Part shown: piece by piece, positions 1 through 7,914 of the stretch
Layout of the letters: every line of letters starts with the position of its first letter
Numbering within the stretch: the stretch's first letter is position 1
Assembly: GCA_050305135.1 (NCBI GenBank)
Contig: JBNLET010000019.1
Coordinates: 1 to 13,403, forward strand
Direction: 5' to 3'
Length of the DNA stretch: 13,403 bases
Source: Cognatazoarcus sp050305135
GTDB lineage: Bacteria; Pseudomonadota; Gammaproteobacteria; Burkholderiales; Rhodocyclaceae
Notes under the pieces: model-generated
What the model was told of the DNA's origin: nothing
Seen by the model: the letters and a program-made list of their open reading frames with translations, nothing else
Databases searched by the model: none
Program-made: the position numbers and the translations under genes

Positions 1-10
1 CCCTACGAAT

Positions 11-63
11 CCGTCCGAAGCGTGTTTCCCCGGGTAGGGCCGGCTTCAGCCGGCCTCGGACGG
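11..63. repeat. Nested hairpins, REP-like element
   Basis: The inner palindrome is GGCCGGCT at 38-45 and AGCCGGCC at 48-55, a perfect 8-bp stem. It is preceded at 34-37 by GTAG, the tetranucleotide that typically sits at the 5' base of REP elements. An outer pair, CCGTCCGA at 11-18 and TCGGACGG at 56-63, is also perfectly complementary, and its 3' arm directly abuts the inner stem. The structure lies about 40 bp past the stop of the minus-strand GntR gene. It could therefore end or protect that transcript, but no T-run follows it on either strand, so it is not a canonical intrinsic terminator. The REP identity is inferred from form only. Confidence 0.5.
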
Positions 64-101
64 CCGATACGTGCCAGTTCCACACTGCTCGCAACACGAC
101 G

Positions 102-887
102 CTAGTCGTCCACGCCCGGCGTGCTCGCCGCGCCACGACCCTGGATCAGGCAGCCGCCGGGCAGCAGTTCGATCACCTCGGGGTTTTCGAGCACGTGCTC
201 GAGATTGCGGTGGGCGATGCGGGCGTGCTCGCGCATCAGCGCCTCGGCGCGCCCGCCCTCGCGCTGCGCGATCGCCTCCAGCACCGCCGCGTGCTGCGCG
301 TTGGCGATCGTCAGCGTGCGGACCGCATCGCGCGAGGCGGCCTGCACCTGGACGAAGCCGTTGGCCGAGGCGAACGGCAGCGCGTTGGCGCGCGCCACCT
401 GCCGCTCGACCACCTCGCTGCCGCAGGCGCCGGCGAGCAGCGCGTGGAAACGGGTGTTGGCCCCGACATAGGCGGCAAAGCGCACCTCGTCGAGCTCGCC
501 GCCGGCCAGCAGCACCTCGATTTCGTCCACGCAGGCCTGCATCGCTGCCAGGGCCGCGCGCTCCGCGCCGCGCTCGGCGGCCATGCGCGCCGCCAGCCCC
601 TCCATCACGCCGCGCACCTCGATCGCGTCGCGGATCTCGGCCACCGAGAACGCGCGCACGCGAAACCCGCCCGAGCGGATCGGCTCGATCAGCCCTTCCT
701 CCTGCAGGCGGATCAACGCCGTCCGGATCGGGGTACGGGAAATGCCGGTGGCCTCGGCGACCGCCGGCTCGGCGATCCTGCGGCCGGCCGGCAGCGCACC
801 GGACAGGATCATTTCGCGCAATCTGAGCAGGGCTCTGACGGTCTGCGAACTGCCGTCCTCACCCTTCGTGCTGGCGTCCTGCATCAT
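102..887 (-). CDS. GntR-family transcriptional regulator, FCD domain (FadR subfamily)
   Basis: A 261-residue DNA-binding regulator. Residues about 15-78 form the winged helix-turn-helix, with the typical stretch GISRTPIRTALIRLQEEGLI. Residues about 85-235 form the all-helical FCD effector domain. FCD proteins usually bind a metal through one Asp and three His. Here the candidates are N144, H148, H199 and H221, so the usual Asp is Asn. The start at 887 follows a weak purine-rich GAGAGAG; a second ATG comes immediately after it, and either could be used. The gene lies 141 bp downstream of the sigma54 activator on the same strand, and two TGTATACA palindromes in that gap suggest autoregulation. 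Members of this family usually repress catabolic genes for organic acids. Its target and ligand cannot be read here, and it may serve genes outside the window. Confidence 0.9.
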   Translation of the reverse strand: MMQDASTKGEDGSSQTVRALLRLREMILSGALPAGRRIAEPAVAEATGISRTPIRTALIRLQEEGLIEPIRSGGFRVRAFSVAEIRDAIEVRGVMEGLAARMAAERGAERAALAAMQACVDEIEVLLAGGELDEVRFAAYVGANTRFHALLAGACGSEVVERQVARANALPFASANGFVQVQAASRDAVRTLTIANAQHAAVLEAIAQREGGRAEALMREHARIAHRNLEHVLENPEVIELLPGGCLIQGRGAASTPGVDD

Positions 888-906
888 TTCGGCTCTCTCT
901 TCGGGA

Positions 907-923
907 CCGGGCGACGCGCCCGG
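907..923 (-). other. Short perfect hairpin in the GntR-gene leader
   Basis: CCGGGCG (907-913) and CGCCCGG (917-923) form a 7-bp GC-rich stem with a 3-nt loop. If transcription of the GntR gene starts near 928, the hairpin would sit at the very 5' end of the mRNA, about 20 nt before the start codon. No T-tract follows it, so it is not a standard terminator. A role in mRNA stability or translation is only a guess. Confidence 0.35.
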
Positions 924-925
924 CT

Positions 926-933
926 TGTATACA
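926..933. promoter_or_regulatory. Candidate GntR/FCD operator 1 (TGTATACA)
   Basis: A perfect 8-bp palindrome with the GTATAC core common in FadR-subfamily operators. It overlaps the expected transcription start of the GntR gene, where binding would block transcription. The assignment to the neighbouring regulator is inferred from proximity and from the matching second copy at 989-996. Confidence 0.5.
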
Positions 934-934
934 T

Positions 935-963
935 TTTCTATGAGAACAGAGCCGACACGGCAA
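935..963 (-). promoter_or_regulatory. Candidate sigma70 promoter of the GntR gene
   Basis: On the minus strand, TTGCCG (958-963) as -35 and TAGAAA (935-940) as -10 are separated by 17 bp. Each matches 4 of 6 consensus positions. The start point would be near 928, inside operator 1. The match is moderate. Confidence 0.35.
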
Positions 964-988
964 GAACAAGTAGTGTCTACGCGATATC

Positions 989-996
989 TGTATACA
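989..996. promoter_or_regulatory. Candidate GntR/FCD operator 2 (TGTATACA)
   Basis: An identical copy of the palindrome at 926-933, with centres 63 bp apart. That is about six helical turns, so both sites face the same side of the DNA. The two copies flank the candidate promoter, an arrangement suited to cooperative binding or looping. The gap here is AT-richer than the surrounding genes. Confidence 0.45.
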
Positions 997-1028
997 CGAT
1001 TGAGTTATATCGGGAACGCAACGGCGGC

Positions 1029-2825
<1,797 letters not shown>

Positions 2826-2843
2826 TCGCGCGCCTCGGCTGAC

Positions 2844-2859
2844 TTGACAAATTTGTTCA
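2844..2859. promoter_or_regulatory. Upstream activating site 1
   Basis: TTGACAAATTTGTTCA is an imperfect palindrome identical to site 2 at 14 of 16 positions. It resembles the XylR/DmpR site TTGATCAATTGATCAA. Its centre is about 190 bp upstream of the predicted start of operon transcription. Confidence 0.65.
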
Positions 2860-2874
2860 CCCAGCTTCGCGCAA

Positions 2875-2890
2875 TTGACAAATTTGTCAA
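2875..2890. promoter_or_regulatory. Upstream activating site 2
   Basis: TTGACAAATTTGTCAA is a perfect 16-bp palindrome that matches the XylR/DmpR consensus at 12 of 16 positions. It lies 31 bp (three helical turns) from site 1 and about 160 bp upstream of the predicted start. Both distances are usual for this regulator family. Binding by the adjacent activator is inferred. Confidence 0.7.
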
Positions 2891-3014
2891 GTCAGCCGAT
2901 CCGCTATGCCGATATTGCATCGCACCGGCCGGCCCCATGCCAGACCAGTAGGCTCGCCCGGCTCAAGCCGTCGCGCCGATACCGCGGCGCAAGGTGCGCG
3001 GCGCCGCCACGCGC

Positions 3015-3030
3015 TGGCATGCCGCTTGCC
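3015..3030 (+). promoter_or_regulatory. Sigma54 (-24/-12) promoter of the catabolic operon
   Basis: TGGCATGCCGCTTGCC has the invariant GG and GC with exactly 12 bp between them, matching TGGCAC-N5-TTGCA closely. It points to the plus-strand operon, with a start expected near 3041. It sits at the right distance from the two activating sites and beside a sigma54 activator gene. A weaker spaced match, TGGCAG-N5-GTGCG, occurs at 3048-3063. Confidence 0.8.
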
Positions 3031-3251
3031 AAAGCGCAGCGGCGGGATGGCAGCGGCGGTGCGCGGCCGATCCCGCTGCAACAGATGCCGGGCACCGGCC
3101 GAGATATTTCACTTCGTCTGTGCTCGATATTTTTCATGCCGAATTTTTATAGCTGATAGCGATCGTCCGATCTGTCGCCACTGTGGACCCGGCACGAGAA
3201 TTCGCAGCAACCAAGCCCGCCTCGCCGACACCTGGCAAGGCGGAAACGACG

Positions 3252-3258
3252 AAGGAGA
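3252..3258 (+). promoter_or_regulatory. Ribosome-binding site that sets a TTG start
   Basis: AAGGAGA lies 7 nt before TTG at 3266. No ATG or GTG occurs in frame near here downstream of the sigma54 promoter, and the next in-frame ATG (about 3404) would remove conserved N-terminal sequence. This makes TTG the best start of the aldehyde dehydrogenase. Confidence 0.8.
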
Positions 3259-3265
3259 CACTGTC

Positions 3266-4738
3266 TTGGATTCGAAAGTTGGCGGCCTGCTGGCCGCAGC
3301 CCCCTGGAGCGGACGGATCTTCAACGGCCGCTGGGAGACCCCCACCGGCGGCCGGCAGGCCGTCGTCGAGCCGGCCACCGGCAAGCCGCTGACGGAGACC
3401 GGCATGGCCAACGCGGCCGACGTCTCGATGGCCTGCCGCAGCGCGTCCGAGGCGCAGGCCGCCTGGGCCGCCAGCGAGCCGCGCGACAAGGCCCGCATCT
3501 TCCTCGCCGCGGCCGCGGCGATCGAAGCCGATGCCGAGGCGCTGGCGCTCCACATCGCCCGCGAAACCGGCGGCATCCTGCCCAAGGCACAGCACGAGGT
3601 GCGCGAGGCGACCTTCATCCTGCAGCGCGCCGCCGCGATGGCGGTGGCCGAGCGGGGCGTGGTGCTGCCGTCCGCGTCCGGCCGCCTGTCCTACGCGCGG
3701 CGCGTACCGCACGGCGTGGTGGGCGTCATCTCGCCGTTCAACTTCCCGCTCATCCTGTCGATCCGCGCCGTCGCACCGGCGCTGGCGGCCGGCAACGCGG
3801 TGGTGCTGAAGCCCGATCCGCGCACGCCGGTCAGCGGCGGCTTCATCATCGCGCTGGCGCTGCAGCGGGCGGGCCTGCCGGAAGGCGTGCTGCAGGTGCT
3901 GCCGGGTGGCGCCGATGCCGGCGAAGCGCTGTGCACCGACCCGCACGTACGCATGATCGCGTTCACCGGCTCGACCAACATCGGCCGCCGGGTCGGCGAG
4001 CTGGCCGGCAAGCACCTCAAGAAGGTGGCGCTGGAGCTCGGCGGCAAGAACGCGCTGATCGTGCTCGAGGACGCCGACCTGGATCTGGCCGCCAGTTGCG
4101 CGGCCTGGGGGGCCTGGCTGCACCAGGGGCAGATCTGCATGGCCTCGGGCAGGATCCTCGCCCACGCCTCAATCGCCGCCGAGCTGACCGCCAGGCTGGT
4201 CGACAAGGCCCGCAACATGCCGGTCGGCGATCCGGCCGGCGGCCAGGTCGCGCTCGGTCCGCTGATCAACGAACAGCAGTGCCGGCGCGTCGCCTCGATC
4301 GTTGTCGACAGCGTCGCCGCCGGCGCCACGCTGGAGACCGGCGGCAGCGCCGACGGCGCGTTCTACTCGCCCACCGTGCTGTCGGGCGTGACGCGCAGGA
4401 TGCGGGCCTTCCGCGAGGAGTTCTTCGGCCCGGTGGCGAGCGTGATCGCCTTCGACAGCGACGAGGAAGCGGTCGAGCTGGCCAACGAAGGCGAATACGG
4501 CTTGTCGGCGGCCGTGATCTCGCGCGACGTGGGTCGCGCGATGGCGATCGGCGACCGGCTGCGCACCGGCCTGCTGCACATCAACGACCAGACCGTCGCC
4601 GACGAGTGCGTCAACCCGTTCGGCGGCTGCGGCGACTCCGGCAACGGCGGCAGCGTCGGCGGCCCGGCCGACTGGGACGAGTTCTCCCACTGGCAATGGG
4701 TCACCGTCAGGCGCGAACCGCCGCAGTACCCGTTCTGA
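3266..4738 (+). CDS. Benzaldehyde dehydrogenase-like NAD(P)-dependent aldehyde dehydrogenase (XylC type)
   Basis: A 490-residue cytoplasmic enzyme oxidising an aldehyde to the carboxylic acid; XylC is about 487. The oxyanion Asn is N159 in SPFNFP, the nucleotide-binding turn is FTGSTNIG from residue 233, the general base is E257 in LELGGKN, and the catalytic Cys is C291 in GQICMASG. The C-terminal part, NPFGG, SGNGG and GGPADWDEFSHWQWVTV, closely resembles benzaldehyde dehydrogenases. It starts with TTG behind a strong AAGGAGA. It is the first gene of the sigma54-driven operon, with 76 bp before the next gene. Together with the alcohol dehydrogenase at the far end it forms an alcohol-aldehyde-acid pair. 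An aromatic aldehyde is the likeliest substrate, but allylic terpenoid aldehydes are possible. Class assignment is secure; the substrate is inferred. Confidence 0.93.
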   Translation: MDSKVGGLLAAAPWSGRIFNGRWETPTGGRQAVVEPATGKPLTETGMANAADVSMACRSASEAQAAWAASEPRDKARIFLAAAAAIEADAEALALHIARETGGILPKAQHEVREATFILQRAAAMAVAERGVVLPSASGRLSYARRVPHGVVGVISPFNFPLILSIRAVAPALAAGNAVVLKPDPRTPVSGGFIIALALQRAGLPEGVLQVLPGGADAGEALCTDPHVRMIAFTGSTNIGRRVGELAGKHLKKVALELGGKNALIVLEDADLDLAASCAAWGAWLHQGQICMASGRILAHASIAAELTARLVDKARNMPVGDPAGGQVALGPLINEQQCRRVASIVVDSVAAGATLETGGSADGAFYSPTVLSGVTRRMRAFREEFFGPVASVIAFDSDEEAVELANEGEYGLSAAVISRDVGRAMAIGDRLRTGLLHINDQTVADECVNPFGGCGDSGNGGSVGGPADWDEFSHWQWVTVRREPPQYPF

Positions 4739-4814
4739 AGCCGCATTCCATCCGCAAGAAAGACGACGGCCTGGCGCTAGGCCAAGGCCGCGGCACCCAC
4801 ATCACGGAGGCACC

Positions 4815-6449
4815 ATGAAACATCCTCAGTGGAGACGTTCGGCGCTCGCGACGGCCCTCGCCGCCGCCTCGGCATCCCTCTGCTTCGCGCCGTCGGCACA
4901 CGCGTTCAAGTTCGACACCGGCAACCCGGACCTGCGCATGCGCTGGGACAACACCCTCAAGTACAGCGCCGCGTTCCGCGTCAAGGACCGCTCCGACCTG
5001 CTGGTGGCCGACGTCAACTACGACGACGGCGACCGCAACTTCGACAAGGGTCTGATCTCGAACCGGTTCGACTGGCTGACCGAGTTCGACCTGCGCTACA
5101 AGAACGTCGGCGCCCGCGTCAGCGGCGCGGCCTGGTACGACACCATCTACAACCAGTCGAACGACAACGACTCGCCGTTCACGAACAACGGCACGCAGCA
5201 GGATTTCGACGAGTTCGCCGACGACACGCGCGAGCTGCACGGCCGCAACGCCGAGCTGCTGGACGCCTTCGTGTTCGGCAACTTCGACCTCGGCAGCATG
5301 CGCGCCAACCTGCGCCTCGGCCAGCACTCGCTGGTGTATGGCGAGACGCTGTTCTTCGGCGCCAACGGCATCGCCGACGCGCAGGGCCCGATCGACCTGG
5401 TCAAGCTGCTGACCGTGCCGAGCTCGCAGTTCAAGGAAGTGCTGCGGCCGGTGCCGCAGGTCTCCGGCACGCTGCAGATCCGGCCGGGCCTGTCGCTCGG
5501 CGCCTACTACCAGTTCCGCTGGGACGAGACCAAGATCCCGGGCGTCGGCAGCTACCTGTCGAACATCGACTGGGCCGGCGAAGGCACCCAGTCGCTGCTC
5601 GCCGGGCCGGGCGTGCTGTGGAACGAGATCGACGACGTGGAGCCGGACGACAACGGCCAGGGCGGCCTGCAACTGCGCTGGTCGCCGGAAGGCAGCGACT
5701 TCGAGTACGGCATCTACTTCGCCCGCTACCACGCCAAGACGCCGTCGAGCTTCTACTTCGATCCGGTCGGCGGCACGATCCGCACCGTCTATGGCGAAGG
5801 CATCCGCACCTTCGGCGCCAGCGCCACCACCTCGATCGGCCAGCTGAACCTGGCGGCCGAGGCCTCGATCCGCCACAACGCGCCGCTCAACAGCGATCCG
5901 CAGATCGTGCTGGCGGCGCTCGGCGACGTGGCCGACAACAAGGACAACGCGCGCTACGCGATCGGCAAGACCGCCCACGCCAACCTGTCGGGCATCTACG
6001 TGCTGCAGCCGAACGCGGTGTGGGACGGCGGCGCCTTCCTGTTCGAGCTGGCCTGGAACCGGCTGCTGTCGATCAGCAGGAACCCGGCCGCGCTCGACCC
6101 GGCCACCACGCGCGACGCCTGGGGCGGCCGCATGATCTTCTCGCCGGCCTACTTCCAGGTCCTGCCCGGCCTCGACATCGAGCTGCCGGTCGGCCTCGGC
6201 TACAACTTCGCCGGCCGCTCGGCCGCGATCGCCAACTTCAACGGCGGCGCCTCCTACGGCGGCGATTTCAGCCTCGGCCTGAACGGGACCTACCACAACG
6301 TCTGGAAGTTCGGCGTCAGCTACGTGCGCTTCGTCGGCGACGAATTCAGCTTCGTCACGCCGCAGAACAGCGCGGCGCCGGTGCTCTCGTTCAAGCAGAC
6401 GCGCAAGGACCGCGACTTCGTCAGCTTCAACATCCAGCGCACTTTCTGA
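4815..6449 (+). CDS. DUF1302 family outer-membrane protein
   Basis: A 544-residue exported protein. Residues 1-30 are a signal peptide (KHPQWRR, a hydrophobic core, cleavage after SAHA). The mature part has alternating beta-strand patterns rich in Tyr, Trp, Asp and Asn and ends in Phe (NIQRTF), the usual C-terminal signal of outer-membrane beta-barrels. Length and the opening FKFDTGNPDLRMRWDNTLKY fit the DUF1302 family, whose role is not established. GGAGG at 4806-4810 supports the start. The DUF1329 gene follows after 18 bp, and these two families often occur together. In this operon a porin-like role for a hydrophobic or aromatic substrate is plausible, but this rests on context only. Confidence 0.9.
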   Translation: MKHPQWRRSALATALAAASASLCFAPSAHAFKFDTGNPDLRMRWDNTLKYSAAFRVKDRSDLLVADVNYDDGDRNFDKGLISNRFDWLTEFDLRYKNVGARVSGAAWYDTIYNQSNDNDSPFTNNGTQQDFDEFADDTRELHGRNAELLDAFVFGNFDLGSMRANLRLGQHSLVYGETLFFGANGIADAQGPIDLVKLLTVPSSQFKEVLRPVPQVSGTLQIRPGLSLGAYYQFRWDETKIPGVGSYLSNIDWAGEGTQSLLAGPGVLWNEIDDVEPDDNGQGGLQLRWSPEGSDFEYGIYFARYHAKTPSSFYFDPVGGTIRTVYGEGIRTFGASATTSIGQLNLAAEASIRHNAPLNSDPQIVLAALGDVADNKDNARYAIGKTAHANLSGIYVLQPNAVWDGGAFLFELAWNRLLSISRNPAALDPATTRDAWGGRMIFSPAYFQVLPGLDIELPVGLGYNFAGRSAAIANFNGGASYGGDFSLGLNGTYHNVWKFGVSYVRFVGDEFSFVTPQNSAAPVLSFKQTRKDRDFVSFNIQRTF

Positions 6450-6467
6450 TTCCAAGGAGACATCACC

Positions 6468-7811
6468 ATGAAGATCGCACTGCGAACGATCGCCTCGGCC
6501 CTGCTCGTGGCCCTGGCGGCCCAGGGCGCGACGGCCGCGGTGTCGGCCGACGAGGCCGCCAAGCTCGGCAGCACGCTGACGCCGCTGGGCGCCGACAAGA
6601 ACGGCAACGCCGACGGCAGCATTCCGGCCTGGAGCGGCGCCTACACCGAGGTCGCCGGCGGCTACGAGAACGGCGACCCGCGGCCCGACCCGTTCGCCGC
6701 CGAGAAGCCTAAGTTCTCGATCAGCGCGGCCAACGTGGCGCAATACGCCGACAAGCTGAGCGACGGCGTCAAGGCCTTGTTCGCCAAGTACCCGGACTTC
6801 CGCCTCGACGTCTATCCGACCCACCGCAGCGGCGGCGCACCGCAGTGGGTCTATGACAACACCCGGAAGAACGCCACCACGGCCAAGCTCGAGGACGAGA
6901 ACTCGGTCTCCGGCGCCGTCGGCGGCATTCCGTTCCCGATCCCGCAGGACGGCGCCGAGGTCATGATGAACCACCGCCTGTCCTGGACCGGGCAGTCGGT
7001 GGATTACGCGCTGCGCACCTTCATCGTCACCGCCGACGGCCGCCGCGCACTGGCCAGCGAGGGCGACGAGCTGCTCCAGTATCCCTACTACATCGACGAC
7101 GCCTACAAGGGCTATTACCAGCTGGGCCGCTTCATCGTCTCGGGCCCCGGCTCCAAGGCCGGCGAAGCGATCCTGGTGCATTTCTCGGCCGACAAGGACG
7201 TGCCGCGCAGCATCTGGCAGTACCTGGTCGGCCAGCGCCGGGTGCGCAAGGCGCCCTCGGTGTCCTACGACACGCCCGACTTCGTGACCTCCGGCGTCGG
7301 CCTGTTCGACGAGGCCTTCATGATGTTCGGCCCGATCGACCGCCACCAGTACAAGCTGGTCGGCAAGAAGGAGATGTACATCCCGTACAACAACAACCGC
7401 TCGGCGCTGGTCAAGATCGACGAACTGATGGGGCCGAACTTCCTCAATCCCGACCACGTGCGCTGGGAACTGCACCGGGTGTGGGAGGTGGACGCCACGC
7501 TGAAGGAAGGCAAGCGCCACTCGGTGCCGAAGCGCAAGTACTACATCGACGAGGACACTTGGCAGATCGTGCTGTTCGACGGCTGGGACGCCAAGGGCGA
7601 CCTGTGGCGCATGAACTACGCGCTCGGCTACCTGGTGCCCGAGCTGCCGGCCCACGTCACCAACGTGCAATGGGGCGGCTACGACCTGCAGACCGGCGCC
7701 TACTACTTCAACGCCGCGATGAACGAGGCCATGCCGCACTACAAGATCAGCGAGCCGAGGCCCGAGGTGCTGTGGAGCCCCGAGGAACTCGCCAACCAGG
7801 GCGCACGTTGA
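6468..7811 (+). CDS. DUF1329 family exported protein
   Basis: A 447-residue protein with a signal peptide (residues 1-24, cleavage near ATAA|V). The mature start, SADEAAKLGSTLTPLGADK, and the following NADGSIPAWSGAY are hallmarks of DUF1329. I recall, without being able to check, that the family has been related to the LolA/LolB lipoprotein-carrier fold, which would suit periplasmic transfer of a hydrophobic molecule. AAGGAGA at 6454-6460 gives a strong start. It is tightly linked to the DUF1302 gene and probably works with it in the envelope. The gap to the next gene (103 bp) contains a large inverted repeat. Family assignment is firm; function is unknown. Confidence 0.9.
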   Translation: MKIALRTIASALLVALAAQGATAAVSADEAAKLGSTLTPLGADKNGNADGSIPAWSGAYTEVAGGYENGDPRPDPFAAEKPKFSISAANVAQYADKLSDGVKALFAKYPDFRLDVYPTHRSGGAPQWVYDNTRKNATTAKLEDENSVSGAVGGIPFPIPQDGAEVMMNHRLSWTGQSVDYALRTFIVTADGRRALASEGDELLQYPYYIDDAYKGYYQLGRFIVSGPGSKAGEAILVHFSADKDVPRSIWQYLVGQRRVRKAPSVSYDTPDFVTSGVGLFDEAFMMFGPIDRHQYKLVGKKEMYIPYNNNRSALVKIDELMGPNFLNPDHVRWELHRVWEVDATLKEGKRHSVPKRKYYIDEDTWQIVLFDGWDAKGDLWRMNYALGYLVPELPAHVTNVQWGGYDLQTGAYYFNAAMNEAMPHYKISEPRPEVLWSPEELANQGAR

Positions 7812-7813
7812 TC

Positions 7814-7881
7814 GCAGGGCGGGTTCCGCTCTCGGCTGCAAAGTCGCCTCCCTCCCGACGATGCACGGGAACCCGCCCTGC
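7814..7881. repeat. Perfect 14-bp inverted repeat between two operon genes
   Basis: GCAGGGCGGGTTCC (7814-7827) and GGAACCCGCCCTGC (7868-7881) are exact reverse complements with a 40-nt loop. The structure starts 3 bp after the DUF1329 stop. It has no T-run after it, so complete termination is unlikely. It could protect the 3' end of the upstream message or reduce expression of the genes below it. Confidence 0.75.
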
Positions 7882-7914
7882 TCCCCACGCCGAACCACCA
7901 CGACGGAAAGCCAA

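Larger units (their letters stand above)
2835..2899. repeat. Perfect 22-bp inverted repeat spanning the activator-binding sites
   Basis: Arms at 2835-2856 and 2878-2899 are exact reverse complements, separated by 21 bp. Each arm contains most of one 16-bp activator-like site, so the two sites are related both as direct and as inverted copies. The left edge is only about 10 bp from the activator start codon, so a bound protein would also cover that gene's translation or transcription start region. Confidence 0.85.
2826..3265. promoter_or_regulatory. Divergent 440-bp control region, no gene
   Basis: The region separates the activator gene (left) from the operon (right). In order from the left it holds the paired upstream activating sites within a 22-bp inverted repeat (2835-2899) and a GC-rich linker (2900-3014) in which I see no good IHF consensus. 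Next come the sigma54 promoter (3015-3030), an AT-rich patch (about 3103-3160) and the ribosome-binding site of the aldehyde dehydrogenase gene. Open frames crossing it have no supported start and do not look like real genes. Confidence 0.8.

Noticed and set aside
3124..3153. Sigma70-like promoter in the AT-rich patch (TCGATA, 18 bp, TATAGC)
   Set aside because: Only 4 of 6 matches in each box with a non-ideal spacer; too weak to list as a feature.
2906..3265. N-terminal extension of the aldehyde dehydrogenase from an ATG at 2906
   Set aside because: The extension crosses the sigma54 promoter, has no homology-like features, and a strong ribosome-binding site precedes TTG at 3266.
4768..4783. 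Small hairpin GGCCT/AGGCC between the aldehyde dehydrogenase and DUF1302 genes
   Set aside because: A five-bp stem with no T-run is expected by chance in GC-rich sequence.
7861..7914. Earlier ATG for the YCF48-like gene
   Set aside because: It lies in the inverted repeat and would place a polar, Arg/Pro-rich segment before the signal peptide; ATG 7915 starts directly with a good signal sequence.
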